A stretch of 64,000 nucleotides of DNA from an uncultured Chitinophagales bacterium (GCA_938023075.1 CALHDG010000034.1:37518-101517); one strand, 5' to 3'. Positions 1 to 9,286 are shown, counted from the stretch's first letter. Notes: generated by a model from the letters alone, not told the origin. Made by a program: numbers and translations.

Positions 1-140
1 CCAGTAAAAGCCAATTCTTCAAGATCAAAATCGTTAGATTCGTAGTTTGTTAAATAATCATTTACCGCAATTTCACGAGGACATTGCGCTAGTGTTATTA
101 ATGAACAAATGCATAAAAGAAAAGTTAATTGTATATTCAT
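1..140 (-). CDS. Secreted protein, N-terminal fragment (gene runs off the window)
   Basis: Reading the reverse strand from an ATG at 140 gives 46 open codons to the window edge, beginning MNIQLTFLLCICSLITLAQC. This is a typical Bacteroidota Sec signal peptide with probable cleavage after LAQ or just before. The mature part (CPREIAVNDYLTNYESNDF) is too short to assign. It is absent from the ORF track only because it is truncated. It points out of the window, away from the lipoprotein gene at 635. Function unknown. Confidence 0.6.
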   Translation of the reverse strand, partial: MNIQLTFLLCICSLITLAQCPREIAVNDYLTNYESNDFDLEELAFT

Positions 141-599
141 GTTGGAATGAAGAATTTGATACGGTTAGTAAATAGTTTGTGGGAAAGACCGAACTAACAA
201 GAGGTTTTAAAGCAGATCAATCAGTAGAAATGCAATATTATCATTAAACGTATTTATGAATAAAGGGTTGCCAATTTTTAATCTTTTTTCGATTAAACAA
301 GCTGTTGCAATTTAACCTAACTCTAATTTTGTTAAGCTAACAAACGGATTATCAAAGCTTCAGTGCACCTAAAAATGTCAAATACCTGCTGGCTCTTTAT
401 GCTTAAAAATATTGTTTCGAGGTTACTTATCTCATTAAAATCATTTTTAGCAAGCTAATTTTATCGTTACTCTTCAAGCTGCAATAGGTCTCCCAATATT
501 AAAACTGAATTTGTGTTTCGATTTATGGTCAATTTGGTATCAGTTACCTCCTTAAATTAACTTAACACTGTATGAAACCTATTTTTAGATAGTATTTAT
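141..599. other. Intergenic gap without a recognisable gene
   Basis: This AT-rich spacer lies between two divergent genes, the partial secreted protein and the thioredoxin lipoprotein. I see no ORF with coding character, no tRNA and no strong hairpin. It should contain the promoter of the leftward gene, but no clear TAnnTTTG element stands out on that strand. Confidence 0.5.
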
Positions 600-607
600 T
601 ACTTTTG
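600..607 (+). promoter_or_regulatory. Bacteroidota -7 element TACTTTTG
   Basis: TACTTTTG fits the Bacteroidota sigma-A -7 consensus TAnnTTTG and sits 27 bases before the ATG of the thioredoxin lipoprotein. No clean TTG -33 box is found 19-21 bases upstream, so the match rests on the -7 element and its position. Confidence 0.45.
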
Positions 608-634
608 CACTTTAAAAGAAAAAAATAAATCATC

Positions 635-1321
635 ATGAGATACTTACTTTTACTTTTTAGTACGATCTTTATAATTAGTTGTGCAGATAATGCTGTAAAA
701 ACAGAAACTAAAGTGCCAGAAGCTAGCGCTGTTAAAGCAAAAGCGAATAAAGTAAACGGGCAAAATCAAATTGCACAAAACAGTCAACAAAAAAATGAGT
801 CGGCGCAAGAGCTTCAACGAAAAAAGATACAAGAACAAATACAACAACAGTTAAAGCAACGTCAACAGCAGCAACAACAGCAAACTAAAAGCCAACCTGT
901 TGCTAATGGACCAGAAATAGAATGGGTTAAAATTGGCAATGTAGAATCTTTAATAAAAAAGCAACCTAAAAAAGTGGTAGTTGATGTTTACACCAGTTGG
1001 TGTGGACCTTGTAAAATGTTAGATCGAACCACCTTTAGAGATCCTGAAATTGTGAAGTTAATGACGGATAAATTTTACCCGGTGAAATTTAATGCCGAAG
1101 GACCTGATCCAGTAACTTTTAAAGGAAAGCAATATTCAAATCCAAGATATAATCCTGCCAAAACCAGAGGTAGAAATGGACAACATACCTTAACACCAAC
1201 TTTTGGTATTCGAGGCTATCCTTCTATTATAATTATGGATGAAAATATGAAGATTATTGACAAAGCTTCCGGTTATTTAAAACCGGCACAAATGAAGGCT
1301 TTCTTAAGTAAGCACGTTTAA
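635..1321 (+). CDS. Thioredoxin-fold lipoprotein with glutamine-rich linker
   Basis: This is probably a periplasm-facing disulfide or redox protein. A lipoprotein signal ends at Cys16 (FIISC). Residues about 20-95 are a charged, Gln-rich linker with a run of seven Gln. A thioredoxin-like domain follows, with VVVDVYTSW and the active site WCGPC at residues 122-126, and a Gly-Tyr-Pro near 195 that fits the cis-proline loop. The insert after FNAEGPDPVTF resembles thioredoxin_7/DUF255-like relatives more than classical TrxA. A -7 element lies just upstream and the DUF4249 gene follows after 23 bases. The fold call is firm; the substrate is unknown. Confidence 0.85.
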   Translation: MRYLLLLFSTIFIISCADNAVKTETKVPEASAVKAKANKVNGQNQIAQNSQQKNESAQELQRKKIQEQIQQQLKQRQQQQQQQTKSQPVANGPEIEWVKIGNVESLIKKQPKKVVVDVYTSWCGPCKMLDRTTFRDPEIVKLMTDKFYPVKFNAEGPDPVTFKGKQYSNPRYNPAKTRGRNGQHTLTPTFGIRGYPSIIIMDENMKIIDKASGYLKPAQMKAFLSKHV

Positions 1322-1344
1322 AATTATAGAGATCCCTTCAAACT

Positions 1345-2301
1345 TTGTTAAAAAAAATTCTCTTTGGTTTTATAGTTCTACTTGCAGCAATTATTGCGAG
1401 TAGTTGCGAAAAAGAAATCAGCAATGAACTTCCTGAACAGGAAAGCCAAATTGTTGTAGAGGGTTCTATCGAAAATGGGCAAGCTCCCATCATATTTTTA
1501 AGCCAAAGTTTTTCTTTTTTTAGTAGTCTTAATTTTGAAGATATTGTTAATAATTTTATCAGTGGGGCTTCGGTAAGCATAACGGTAGATAATAAAACCA
1601 TTGACATCAATGAAATTTGCTACTCCGATCTAAATGATTTTTCTAAGAGCCTGCTTTTAAAAAGTTTGGGTGTTGCCAATGAAGATAGCCTGAGCAATGA
1701 ATTTGATTTTTGTGTATACACGCCAATAAAAAGTGATAACATTTTTGAACTACCTTATTTATTGGGAGAAGCCGGTAAAACCTATCAACTACATGTAGAA
1801 TACGAAGGTAAGAAGCTGCAATCTAGCACCACTATTCCCAACATTGTTCCATTAGATTCTGTGTACGTTCAGGTGCATCCAAACATTGATACCTTATTTC
1901 GTTTATTTGCTGTTTTAGATGAACCCCCTGAATTGGGTAATTTTTACAGGTATTTCACACAACAAAATAACAATCCGATGTATCCAGGCTTATCCTCTGT
2001 TTTTGATGATCTGTTTACCAATGGACGAGAATTTTTCTTTCCGTTAGATAAAGCACAACCAAGAAGTGAAGAATTTATACTAGATACTTATGGATATTTT
2101 ACTTTGCACGACACAATTACTCTAAAATTCTGTTCTATTGATAAGCCGCATTATGATTTTTGGCGCACCCTTGAGTTTAGTGCCGATGCTGTTGGACCAT
2201 TTTCTGGTGCCATTGATGTTGCTTTCAATATTGAAGGTGAAGGGGGTATTGGCAATTGGGGAGGTTATGCAGCATATGAAACGCAGATAGTTGCAAAGTG
2301 A
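1345..2301 (+). CDS. DUF4249-type lipoprotein
   Basis: This outer-membrane-associated lipoprotein is specific to Bacteroidota. The lipobox ends at Cys21 (IIASSC), followed by EKEISNELPEQESQIVVEGSIENG, the usual DUF4249 opening. The rest is predicted beta-rich, ending with an EGEGGIGNWGGYAAYE-like region typical of the family. The only plausible start is TTG at 1345, 23 bases after the thioredoxin lipoprotein, so the two are probably cotranscribed. DUF4249 genes often neighbour TonB-dependent receptors, but none is present here. Biochemical role unknown. Confidence 0.8.
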   Translation: MLKKILFGFIVLLAAIIASSCEKEISNELPEQESQIVVEGSIENGQAPIIFLSQSFSFFSSLNFEDIVNNFISGASVSITVDNKTIDINEICYSDLNDFSKSLLLKSLGVANEDSLSNEFDFCVYTPIKSDNIFELPYLLGEAGKTYQLHVEYEGKKLQSSTTIPNIVPLDSVYVQVHPNIDTLFRLFAVLDEPPELGNFYRYFTQQNNNPMYPGLSSVFDDLFTNGREFFFPLDKAQPRSEEFILDTYGYFTLHDTITLKFCSIDKPHYDFWRTLEFSADAVGPFSGAIDVAFNIEGEGGIGNWGGYAAYETQIVAK

Positions 2302-2459
2302 ACGGGACCGTAAATAATATGGTTCCTCAATAAATTTATTGTCGTACAATCTTTTCTTTTTTACTATCTTTACCAGTTAAATATAAAATTAAGTTTTGTT
2401 ACGATCTCAAATACATAGCTTATGAACTTTTTAACAAAACAAACCGTTAATTTAGTTGC

Positions 2460-3251
2460 GTGAAATTGTTTAAATTGAATATAAAGCAAAGCATAATTAT
2501 TATTGGATGCTGTTTTTGGGCTTCAATAATGTTTGCTCAGGGTCCACCAATAATAACCGACAAACCCATTATGATTGGCGAAAAGCGATTTGTATTGAAG
2601 ACTTTAAGCCGGGTAGAAGTAAGGGAAAATGCTACGTTTTACAAAATACCTATAATGGGCCACTACGTAATTAAGCCAAACTTATTGGTGGTTGCTCATA
2701 TACCCTTTGCCGGCTATACCTCTAATGTTGGTGAAGGTTTTAAAAAAAATGGGCTTGGCGATGTGAATATTCAAATGAAATATCAATTTTTTAGGTGGGA
2801 TGAAAGCCGGAAAACCGCTAGAGCAGCCGTAAAAGTTCAACAGTTTTTTCCAACAGGCATACAAACCGGCAATTATGAAATAAGTATACACGAATGGCAA
2901 ACTTTTGCAGGGCTAACTTTTGGCTATGAGGCTTTGCGCTATGGTCTTGGGGCTAATATTGGCTATCATTATGTAGCTAATCAAGCCGATTTTTTTCATT
3001 ATAAAATAAGCACCGGAGTACCTTTAATGCCATTAGTTTATCCGCCCAAGCAAATTAATTTGTATTTTGAGTACGATGGTGAAGTTAATTTAAGCGAAGG
3101 ACATCATGCCTTGTTTATGGCTCAAGGCATACAATATGCTATTAAACGGCTCACCTTCGAAATGGCTGTTAGGTTTCCCATCATTCAAAATATGCCAGCT
3201 ATTGAACGACAAAAATATACCTTACTTTTTGGCACGCGTTTTATTATTTAA
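2460..3251 (+). CDS. Outer-membrane beta-barrel, transporter/MetA-like
   Basis: The protein is exported (signal peptide ending IMFAQ) and composed of alternating strands with aromatic girdle residues, ending in ..LLFGTRFII, a typical C-terminal barrel strand. GLGDVNIQMKYQFF and the overall length (263 aa) recall the MetA-pathway/transporter OMP superfamily (PF13557-like). The start is GTG at 2460. The next gene, a metal-binding protein, begins 97 bases later, so a metal-related envelope role is possible but only inferred. Confidence 0.65.
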   Translation: MKLFKLNIKQSIIIIGCCFWASIMFAQGPPIITDKPIMIGEKRFVLKTLSRVEVRENATFYKIPIMGHYVIKPNLLVVAHIPFAGYTSNVGEGFKKNGLGDVNIQMKYQFFRWDESRKTARAAVKVQQFFPTGIQTGNYEISIHEWQTFAGLTFGYEALRYGLGANIGYHYVANQADFFHYKISTGVPLMPLVYPPKQINLYFEYDGEVNLSEGHHALFMAQGIQYAIKRLTFEMAVRFPIIQNMPAIERQKYTLLFGTRFII

Positions 3252-3348
3252 ATTTGTGGCATCCATATTAAAATTTGACTTAGAAAACAGCTAAACTTCT
3301 GTTACAAAAAAACATCTAACCAAAAGAAATAAATAAAAATTAACAAAT

Positions 3349-4065
3349 ATGAAGCATATAATAAAGTTAAGTTTATTCATCGTATTAAGTGTGTTTATCG
3401 GAATCCCGATGAATGCCCAAAACAAAAAAAACAAAGATAAAAAAGATGGTATTGTAGATAAATTTACGGTTCAGGTAGATGGCTTAGGCTGCCCATTTTG
3501 TGCCTATGGTTTAGAAAAGAAAATGCAGGAAATGAAAGGAGTGAAAAAATTTAAAATTGAAATGGAAAGCGGTTTAACCAGCTTTACTTATCCTGCTGAA
3601 AAAATGCTAAGTTTAGCAGAGGTGAAAGCCCAAGTAGACAAAGCCGGCTATACGCCAATGGATTTAAAAGTAGAACGTGCGGATGGCACCCTTGAACACG
3701 AATCGTTAGAAACACCTGAAATTGATTATGAAGCTAACCAAAGTATAGATTTTGCCGTAAATGGAAACTGCAATATGTGTGAAGGACGTATCGAACGGGC
3801 GGCTTTGGCTTTATATGGGGTTTCTTCGGCAGAGTGGTCGAAAAAGAAAAAGCGTCTTAAAGTTAAATATTTGGATACCGAAGTGGACGAAAAAGCCATA
3901 CATTTTGCCATTAACCAGGCAGGCTACGATACCGAAAAAGCCAAAGCCACTCAAGAGGCATACGATAAATTGCCAGGCTGTTGTCAATACGAGCGGATGA
4001 AAGTGGACGTTCAATTTAAACCTATCAACAATAATGCGAAAGAAGAGGCTAATACGCCAGAATAG
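3349..4065 (+). CDS. Periplasmic protein with two heavy-metal-associated (HMA) domains
   Basis: A Sec signal peptide (cleavage near MNAQ) is followed by two HMA-like ferredoxin folds. The first has GCPFC (Cys48, Cys51) in VDGLGCPFCAYGLEKK. The second has NCNMC (Cys141, Cys144) in VNGNCNMCEGRIERA. Both match the metal-binding CxxC loop of copper-chaperone-type domains. An extra GCC near residue 209 could add ligands. The gene lies between the barrel protein and the NHL lipoprotein and overlaps the latter by 32 bases. Copper or another soft metal is the likely ligand; the partner protein is not evident. Confidence 0.85.
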   Translation: MKHIIKLSLFIVLSVFIGIPMNAQNKKNKDKKDGIVDKFTVQVDGLGCPFCAYGLEKKMQEMKGVKKFKIEMESGLTSFTYPAEKMLSLAEVKAQVDKAGYTPMDLKVERADGTLEHESLETPEIDYEANQSIDFAVNGNCNMCEGRIERAALALYGVSSAEWSKKKKRLKVKYLDTEVDEKAIHFAINQAGYDTEKAKATQEAYDKLPGCCQYERMKVDVQFKPINNNAKEEANTPE

Positions 4066-4873
4066 TCTGTCAATTTATGTTTTGCTGTTTACGTTGAGTA
4101 TATGCTTGGTAACTTGCAATACTAATACGGAATGGCAGTTGGAAGAAACGATTCCTTTAGGCGACATTACTCCAATTGGTATTGCTTATGATGGAGCCCA
4201 TTTTTGGATGAGTGACGGAGACCATAATCAAGTAGTAAAAGTAAATAAAACAGGAAAAGTTTTGGAAACTTTAAATAACTTCCGCCGGCCTATGCATATT
4301 GCTTTTGATCAGCAGAAATTATACATACCAGAATATGGTAAAGATAGCATTGCCGTTATTGATGGGAAAAAGACCGGCTTTCTTAATGTTGCCTTTGAAT
4401 TAGATGCGCCTGCAGGTATTGCGCTTTCTGAAACGGGAGATGTGGCAGTTGCTGATTTTTATAATCATCGATTATTATTAAGACGCGAAGGTACTTGGAA
4501 AAGTGTGGGTAAAAAAGGAAGAAATGCTGCTGGCGAATTTCATTATCCTACCGATGTTCATTTTACCAGCAATGCGCTATACGTTGCCGACGCTTACAAT
4601 AACCGCATTCAGGTTTTTGATTTGGAGGGTACTCATCAACTAACCTTTGGACGACCTGATAAAATGAATGCCGCCACCGGTATTTATGTTTGGAACGATC
4701 AGGTTTTTGTTACCGATTTTGAAAATGACCGTGTCTTGATTTATGATACCGAAGGCACACTGCTACAAACCTTAACCGAAGGCTTTAGTAATCCCACTGA
4801 TTTAATTGTGGTAGATAACCAGTTGTATGTGATTAATTATAAGGGGCGGAATATGGTTCGGTTTGGGATGTGA
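4034..4873 (+). CDS. NHL-repeat beta-propeller lipoprotein
   Basis: A lipoprotein signal ends at Cys28 (LVTC). The remaining 250 residues carry about six NHL-type blades such as PIGIAYDGAHFWMSD, PTDVHFTSNALYVADAYNNRIQVFD and ATGIYVWNDQVFVTDFENDRV, which fits one six-bladed propeller. It overlaps the upstream HMA gene by 32 bases, implying translational coupling. NHL propellers usually bind proteins or ligands rather than catalyse reactions, so a scaffold or binding role in the envelope is inferred. Confidence 0.85.
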   Translation: MRKKRLIRQNSLSIYVLLFTLSICLVTCNTNTEWQLEETIPLGDITPIGIAYDGAHFWMSDGDHNQVVKVNKTGKVLETLNNFRRPMHIAFDQQKLYIPEYGKDSIAVIDGKKTGFLNVAFELDAPAGIALSETGDVAVADFYNHRLLLRREGTWKSVGKKGRNAAGEFHYPTDVHFTSNALYVADAYNNRIQVFDLEGTHQLTFGRPDKMNAATGIYVWNDQVFVTDFENDRVLIYDTEGTLLQTLTEGFSNPTDLIVVDNQLYVINYKGRNMVRFGM

Positions 4874-4961
4874 ATGTTCAAAATTTTTCTATTGAATTGA
4901 GAATTGCCGAAATTCAGGTTTTAACATTATGGTCGTTAGCGTGTAAAAATTTCAATATTTT

Positions 4962-4993
4962 TTTGTATCTTAAAAAAATGTGATGTATATTTG
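4962..4993 (+). promoter_or_regulatory. Consensus Bacteroidota promoter TTTG-N20-TATATTTG
   Basis: TTTG at 4962-4965, a 20-base spacer and TATATTTG at 4986-4993 give a full match to the Bacteroidota sigma-A consensus (TTTG, about 19-21 bases, TAnnTTTG). Transcription should start near 5000. It would read through the 32-codon ORF at 5025 and the stem-loop cluster at 5076-5244 before the secreted-protein gene at 5544. Confidence 0.7.
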
Positions 4994-5024
4994 TATAAAT
5001 TAAAGTAAAATAAACACTGTTGAA

Positions 5025-5123
5025 ATGAAAAAATTCTATACAATCCGTCACTACCTTTTAAGTCTTTTCATTTTTGAACTTTCTTCGAAAGTTCTTATAT
5101 ATCCAATATTATTTTTTAGATAA
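5025..5123 (+). CDS. Possible 32-codon leader ORF or stub of a decayed gene
   Basis: An ATG at 5025 about 25 bases after the predicted transcription start opens MKKFYTIRHYLLSLFIFELS..., a hydrophobic N-terminus resembling a Bacteroidota signal peptide, and stops at 5121-5123. It overlaps the first predicted hairpin. It may be a leader peptide, the remains of a secreted-protein gene, or chance. No homology can be claimed. Confidence 0.25.
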   Translation: MKKFYTIRHYLLSLFIFELSSKVLIYPILFFR

Positions 5124-5244
5124 GAAACTGAAGAATGCGGAAAAAATAATTTATCTATTTGGGTAGATTATTGTTTCTTGTCTTGGCGAAAACCAAGAAC
5201 TCCAGAAACTTGGAGAAATCCAAAGTTTTTAAAAAAATCTGGAG
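5076..5244 (+). ncRNA. Candidate structured RNA or 5' leader: four adjacent stem-loops
   Basis: Four consecutive hairpins can be drawn by hand. GAACTTTC/GAAAGTTC lies at 5076-5094. An outer AAGAAAC/GTTTCTT stem (5122-5128 with 5173-5179) encloses an 11-pair stem AATAATTTATC/GGTAGATTATT (5145-5172, two G-U pairs). CTTGG/CCAAG lies at 5182-5197. CTCCAG/CTGGAG (5200-5205 with 5239-5244) encloses AAACTTGG/CCAAAGTTT. They follow a consensus promoter and precede a secreted-protein gene by about 300 bases. The structure is seen in the sequence; an RNA function is inference. Confidence 0.35.
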
Positions 5245-5543
5245 AGAAAGATCTATACAGATATTAAATTATTTTTATAGCATTCTTCATAGAGGTCAAT
5301 TACATTAAATGACTGTTAAACGTATTCATATTATGTATCAAATACTATTGATACTATATTATCTATTATAATACTTTCTTATCAATCATTTAAAAAACTC
5401 AAATAATCAATTTTCATAAAATATGTTTATATACAATGTATTGATTTAGAAGTAACTTTCATCTCACATAAAAATAAATAATCAATTTGTTGGAGAAAAT
5501 TCTCCTTTATTTTAAAATTTAATTCATTAAAAATTATTTAATT

Positions 5544-8492
5544 ATGTTAAAAATCATTTACACAAAAATTATTGTAATAACAATAATTTTACTATCAAAT
5601 GTTGATCTTCAAGCTACTCATTTTAGATATGGTCATATCACTTGGGAAATAGTTGATTCTACCCAGGCAGGAATTGAGGTAAAGTTTACAGTACAAACAG
5701 CCTGGAGGATAACCTATTTTACAGAAGATCTTTATAGCTATGGTTATTTCGATTATAATACCCTTAGCTTGGGTCAAAAGTTCGTTTCAGGTGATTTCTT
5801 CTTCGGAGATGGAGAAGAATTACCCTTGGTACTAACAGTTACATCACTGAATTCAGCTGATGATTGGGTATATGGAGTGGCTGAATTTACCCACATCTAC
5901 ACCGAAAGTTCGCCATATACAGCTTACATTGAAGGCTGTTGCCGGTTAGAAAATGTGAACAACATTAATTACTATAATCCTGATTATCTCGTTTCAACCT
6001 TATTAGATTTATCTATCAATAATCGTCCGCCAATAAGTAATTTGCCGGCTATTGTTAATGTTCCATCCAACCAAGACTCTATTAGTTTTTACATAACCGC
6101 TTTTGATGAAGATGCTGATCCCATTCGGTTTAGGTTAGCAACCCCAGCTGAAGTGGGTACTTACACCTATTCAGTTCCACCAAATTTAACACTTGATAGT
6201 AATACAGGTTTGGTAACATGGAATCCCTTACCGGGGGGCGAAAGCTCACTATGGACATTGTCGGTTATCATAGAAGACCTAGACGAATATGGAGATCCAA
6301 AAAGCTTTACCCAATTAGATTTTTTTGTAAATGTAACCGGCGAATCATTCCCACCTCAATTTGTTGGAGCTACACCCCCCAATAATATTGTATACGAACT
6401 TTTACCTGGAGATACTATAAATTTTGTTATTGAGGCATTGGATGCTGATACCATATTTAACAATGTAACAATTAATGCAACTGGTATACCAGAAAGTGCC
6501 ATATTTAGTTTTGAACCTTTGCTTCCCACTCCAGGCTCAAACCCTGTTTCCACAGAATTTACCTGGATTCCTACTACAGATGACCTGGGTACTTATGCCA
6601 TAAATTTTACTGCTACCGACGAAACTGGTAGCCAAGCCTTAACTGTAATAAACATTGATGTTGGCTTTGAGCCGGTTTTCATTGAACCTACGCCAGGTAA
6701 CAATAGCCTCTTTTGCTACTCTGATGGAGATTATTTCAATCAAGAATATATAATTATAGATTTGGACTCTACCGATCAAGTTAATCTTCAATTAAGTTTA
6801 GATACCAATTTGGTTAACACAACGAACCCACCTCCGTTCACCCCTGGAGGCGGTTTTCCGCTAACCGATGTATTCCCAAGTTCACTTACTTTTAATCCTT
6901 CTTTACCACTATCCTTTGGTAATCCGGTATCTACCAATTTAACCGGTACAATAAATGAAAGGGATTGGGGTATTTACATTTTAAACTTCGTTTCAACCGA
7001 CACCGATAACGACAAGACCTTTTTAACCAATTACTTAATTATTGATCAAGCCCCCTATTTCACTACCCAAGTTCCAAATGTTATAAACTGGCCTGTTGGT
7101 ATTCCATTTGATATTGTTATTTCGGCAAATGATGATGATCTTATTTATGGAGATAGAATTGCCTTTGCAGATTCATCTAAATCTTACGTAACCATTCCAA
7201 AATGGTTAAATGTCGTAGATGATTTAAATGGTAATCTAAACTTAACTGGCACCCCAGCGTTATCTCAACAAGGATTTCATAATGTAAGAATAGAGCTTCA
7301 TGATAGAACCACGCATTTTTTACATCAACATTGTACACAAGAATTTCTTGAATTCAGGATTAACGTGAGGCCAATTAGATTATTAGTTGAACCCGGTCCG
7401 CCAAATCTTGTTGTTGGAACAGAATTGTGTACTACCATAACGGTTACAGATGATGAAAATAATGTTTTAGAAGGAATTGAAGTAAACATATCTAGTGCTG
7501 CCGATAATCCGAACGCATATAGTGAAACCTTAACTACTAATGCAGATGGACAGGTAGAATTTTGCTATACGGGTACTATGGTTGGTTATGACGAATGTAT
7601 TATAACAGCCGGTGATCAAAGTCAAACATATGGAGTAAACTGGACGAGTACAGGCTCTACCGATTGTAATAATGTTGCCGGTTTAATGCAAACCTCCCAT
7701 TCTTTTGTTTGCCACGAAAACTCTTTATATGTTGGCTCAGCATTTTCTAATGTTGATGCAAATTCGGTAAAAGCTTATGTATTACACGAAGGAGAAGAAT
7801 TTGATGGTTTAACTTTTCTTACCATAAATAAAAGTGGAATTTTTGAAAGTTTAGGTGAGGGCTATACAAACAGACCTTTATACATTTCGGCTGTTATTGG
7901 TGTGCCAGATGCTTCCGGCTATCCAAATTTTGATGATGCTTGCACAGTATGGACTCCCTACGGAGCTTATGTTGTATTTTTTGATCCGCTTAGCATTAAT
8001 ATTGTAGAAGATAGATGTGAAAGCGGTCAATACTATATAGATTTAACTATAACAGGCGGCGTTGGTGGTATTTCGTCTGGTTATGCCTATCCAGTAGTAT
8101 CAGATGGACAAACAGAACATCAAAAAGTCTTTCCCAATGAAGTGATTACTTTTGGACCGTATACGGGCAATGGTGTATTTACTATAGAAACTGCTGGAGT
8201 AAAAAATTGTAAGAGTAGTTTAACAAACAGCTATTCTTGCGAAGCGGTATTTCAGGTTTCAGCATCAAAATCAAATACTTATCAAATAATTTATCCAGAA
8301 CCATTTAAGCAAGCTATTGAAATACTAGCAGTAAAAATTTATAATGCTAATGCTCAGGTAATTCCGGGTAATATATTAGTTGATAAAAACAGTTGCGAAA
8401 TTGAAGTTAACCAAGAGGTAACTGGTATTTTACTTGTTGAGTTAATATTTTCAAACAATCAAAAAGACTACGTAAAAATTTTAAAACAATAA
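5544..8492 (+). CDS. Large secreted multi-domain Ig-like protein, probable T9SS cargo
   Basis: The protein has 982 residues. A signal peptide (cleavage near LQA-THF) is followed by THFRYGHITW..., then several putative-Ig/cadherin-like modules with repeated ISFYITAFDEDADPIRF and LTLDSNTGLVTWNP patterns. A Big-1-like domain follows near 610-700 (ITVTDDENNVLEGIEV..NADGQVEFCYTGTMVG). The last 80 residues (YQIIYPEPFKQAIEILAVKIYN...VLLVEL-like strands, ending DYVKILKQ) look like a divergent T9SS type A sorting domain. It is transcribed alone, with a strong terminator behind it. It is probably a cell-surface or released structural/adhesive protein; the ligand is unknown. Confidence 0.75.
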   Translation: MLKIIYTKIIVITIILLSNVDLQATHFRYGHITWEIVDSTQAGIEVKFTVQTAWRITYFTEDLYSYGYFDYNTLSLGQKFVSGDFFFGDGEELPLVLTVTSLNSADDWVYGVAEFTHIYTESSPYTAYIEGCCRLENVNNINYYNPDYLVSTLLDLSINNRPPISNLPAIVNVPSNQDSISFYITAFDEDADPIRFRLATPAEVGTYTYSVPPNLTLDSNTGLVTWNPLPGGESSLWTLSVIIEDLDEYGDPKSFTQLDFFVNVTGESFPPQFVGATPPNNIVYELLPGDTINFVIEALDADTIFNNVTINATGIPESAIFSFEPLLPTPGSNPVSTEFTWIPTTDDLGTYAINFTATDETGSQALTVINIDVGFEPVFIEPTPGNNSLFCYSDGDYFNQEYIIIDLDSTDQVNLQLSLDTNLVNTTNPPPFTPGGGFPLTDVFPSSLTFNPSLPLSFGNPVSTNLTGTINERDWGIYILNFVSTDTDNDKTFLTNYLIIDQAPYFTTQVPNVINWPVGIPFDIVISANDDDLIYGDRIAFADSSKSYVTIPKWLNVVDDLNGNLNLTGTPALSQQGFHNVRIELHDRTTHFLHQHCTQEFLEFRINVRPIRLLVEPGPPNLVVGTELCTTITVTDDENNVLEGIEVNISSAADNPNAYSETLTTNADGQVEFCYTGTMVGYDECIITAGDQSQTYGVNWTSTGSTDCNNVAGLMQTSHSFVCHENSLYVGSAFSNVDANSVKAYVLHEGEEFDGLTFLTINKSGIFESLGEGYTNRPLYISAVIGVPDASGYPNFDDACTVWTPYGAYVVFFDPLSINIVEDRCESGQYYIDLTITGGVGGISSGYAYPVVSDGQTEHQKVFPNEVITFGPYTGNGVFTIETAGVKNCKSSLTNSYSCEAVFQVSASKSNTYQIIYPEPFKQAIEILAVKIYNANAQVIPGNILVDKNSCEIEVNQEVTGILLVELIFSNNQKDYVKILKQ

Positions 8493-8522
8493 TTACTTAA
8501 TATTAAAATATTTTATTATTGA

Positions 8523-8557
8523 TATGACATTTCATCGAAGAAATGTCATATTTTTTT
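8523..8557 (+). terminator. Intrinsic terminator after the Ig-like secreted protein
   Basis: TATGACATTTC and GAAATGTCATA form a perfect 11-bp stem around the loop ATCGAA, followed directly by seven T. It lies 30 bases after the stop codon at 8492. Confidence 0.85.
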
Positions 8558-8615
8558 ATTGAATAAACCTTATATTAAAACTGGAAGACTGCTACTTTTT
8601 ACGAGTAATTTGGTA

Positions 8616-8623
8616 TAAATTTG
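8616..8623 (+). promoter_or_regulatory. -7 element TAAATTTG that overrules the ORF-track start
   Basis: TAAATTTG matches TAnnTTTG. The ORF track starts the next protein at a TTG inside this element (8621), which cannot be translated if the element is the promoter. The in-frame ATG at 8645, 21 bases downstream, is therefore the likely start. Confidence 0.5.
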
Positions 8624-8644
8624 CACTTTAATTCAATCTATCAA

Positions 8645-9286
8645 ATGAAATTATATTTTAGTATTGGGAGCTTACTTGCCCTGCTTATTTTATCTGGTTG
8701 CTATCGCGGTCCGGAAGATTTACCGAAGCTGAAAAAGAAGTTCCGCTCACAAATCAATCAATTTGAAAATCAAAAAGAAAATACCGATGATAAAGTGGAG
8801 GTTGCGGTTGAGAAATTAACTTCCTTTCAACAGGCGATTGCCAATGCTGAAAATGCCGATAGTGAGTTTAAACGGGTATATAATCAATGGCATAAAGTAA
8901 ACAAAGAAGTAGAAGATTTAAATAATGAATACAATAAGCTAAAGGAAGACGCCGACAATTTGTTTAACGCCATGCAAGCTCAAACCGAAGGCTTAAAAGA
9001 TGCTACTACCAAAGGAGAGCTGATGGGAGCCATCAACAAAACGCGTAACAGCTACAGCAAAACTTTGCTTAACACACAAAAAGCAGTAGAAAGTTTGAAT
9101 GGTTTACATGGTGAAGCCTTAGAAATTATTAAAGCCTTAGAAGTTGCGGTAGCCGTTGGTGAAATTGCCAACATTAATACCGGCTTAAAAAACATTGAAA
9201 GCCGGGTTGATAAAATTATGAATGAACTTAATGTGACTATTGCCGAAAGTAAAGACTTATACGAAACTCGTATTGGGGCGTTTTGA
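8645..9286 (+). CDS. Coiled-coil lipoprotein, possibly DUF2959-like
   Basis: Starting at ATG 8645 the protein is 213 aa with a lipoprotein signal ending at Cys19 (LILSGC). The mature part is almost entirely alpha-helical with heptad-like charge patterns (VEDLNNEYNKLKEDADNLFNAMQ, SYSKTLLNTQKAVESLNGLHGEAL). The layout resembles DUF2959 lipoproteins, but this is an impression rather than a verified match. It is monocistronic, between a terminator and a convergent pseudouridine synthase gene. Function unknown. Confidence 0.7.
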   Translation: MKLYFSIGSLLALLILSGCYRGPEDLPKLKKKFRSQINQFENQKENTDDKVEVAVEKLTSFQQAIANAENADSEFKRVYNQWHKVNKEVEDLNNEYNKLKEDADNLFNAMQAQTEGLKDATTKGELMGAINKTRNSYSKTLLNTQKAVESLNGLHGEALEIIKALEVAVAVGEIANINTGLKNIESRVDKIMNELNVTIAESKDLYETRIGAF

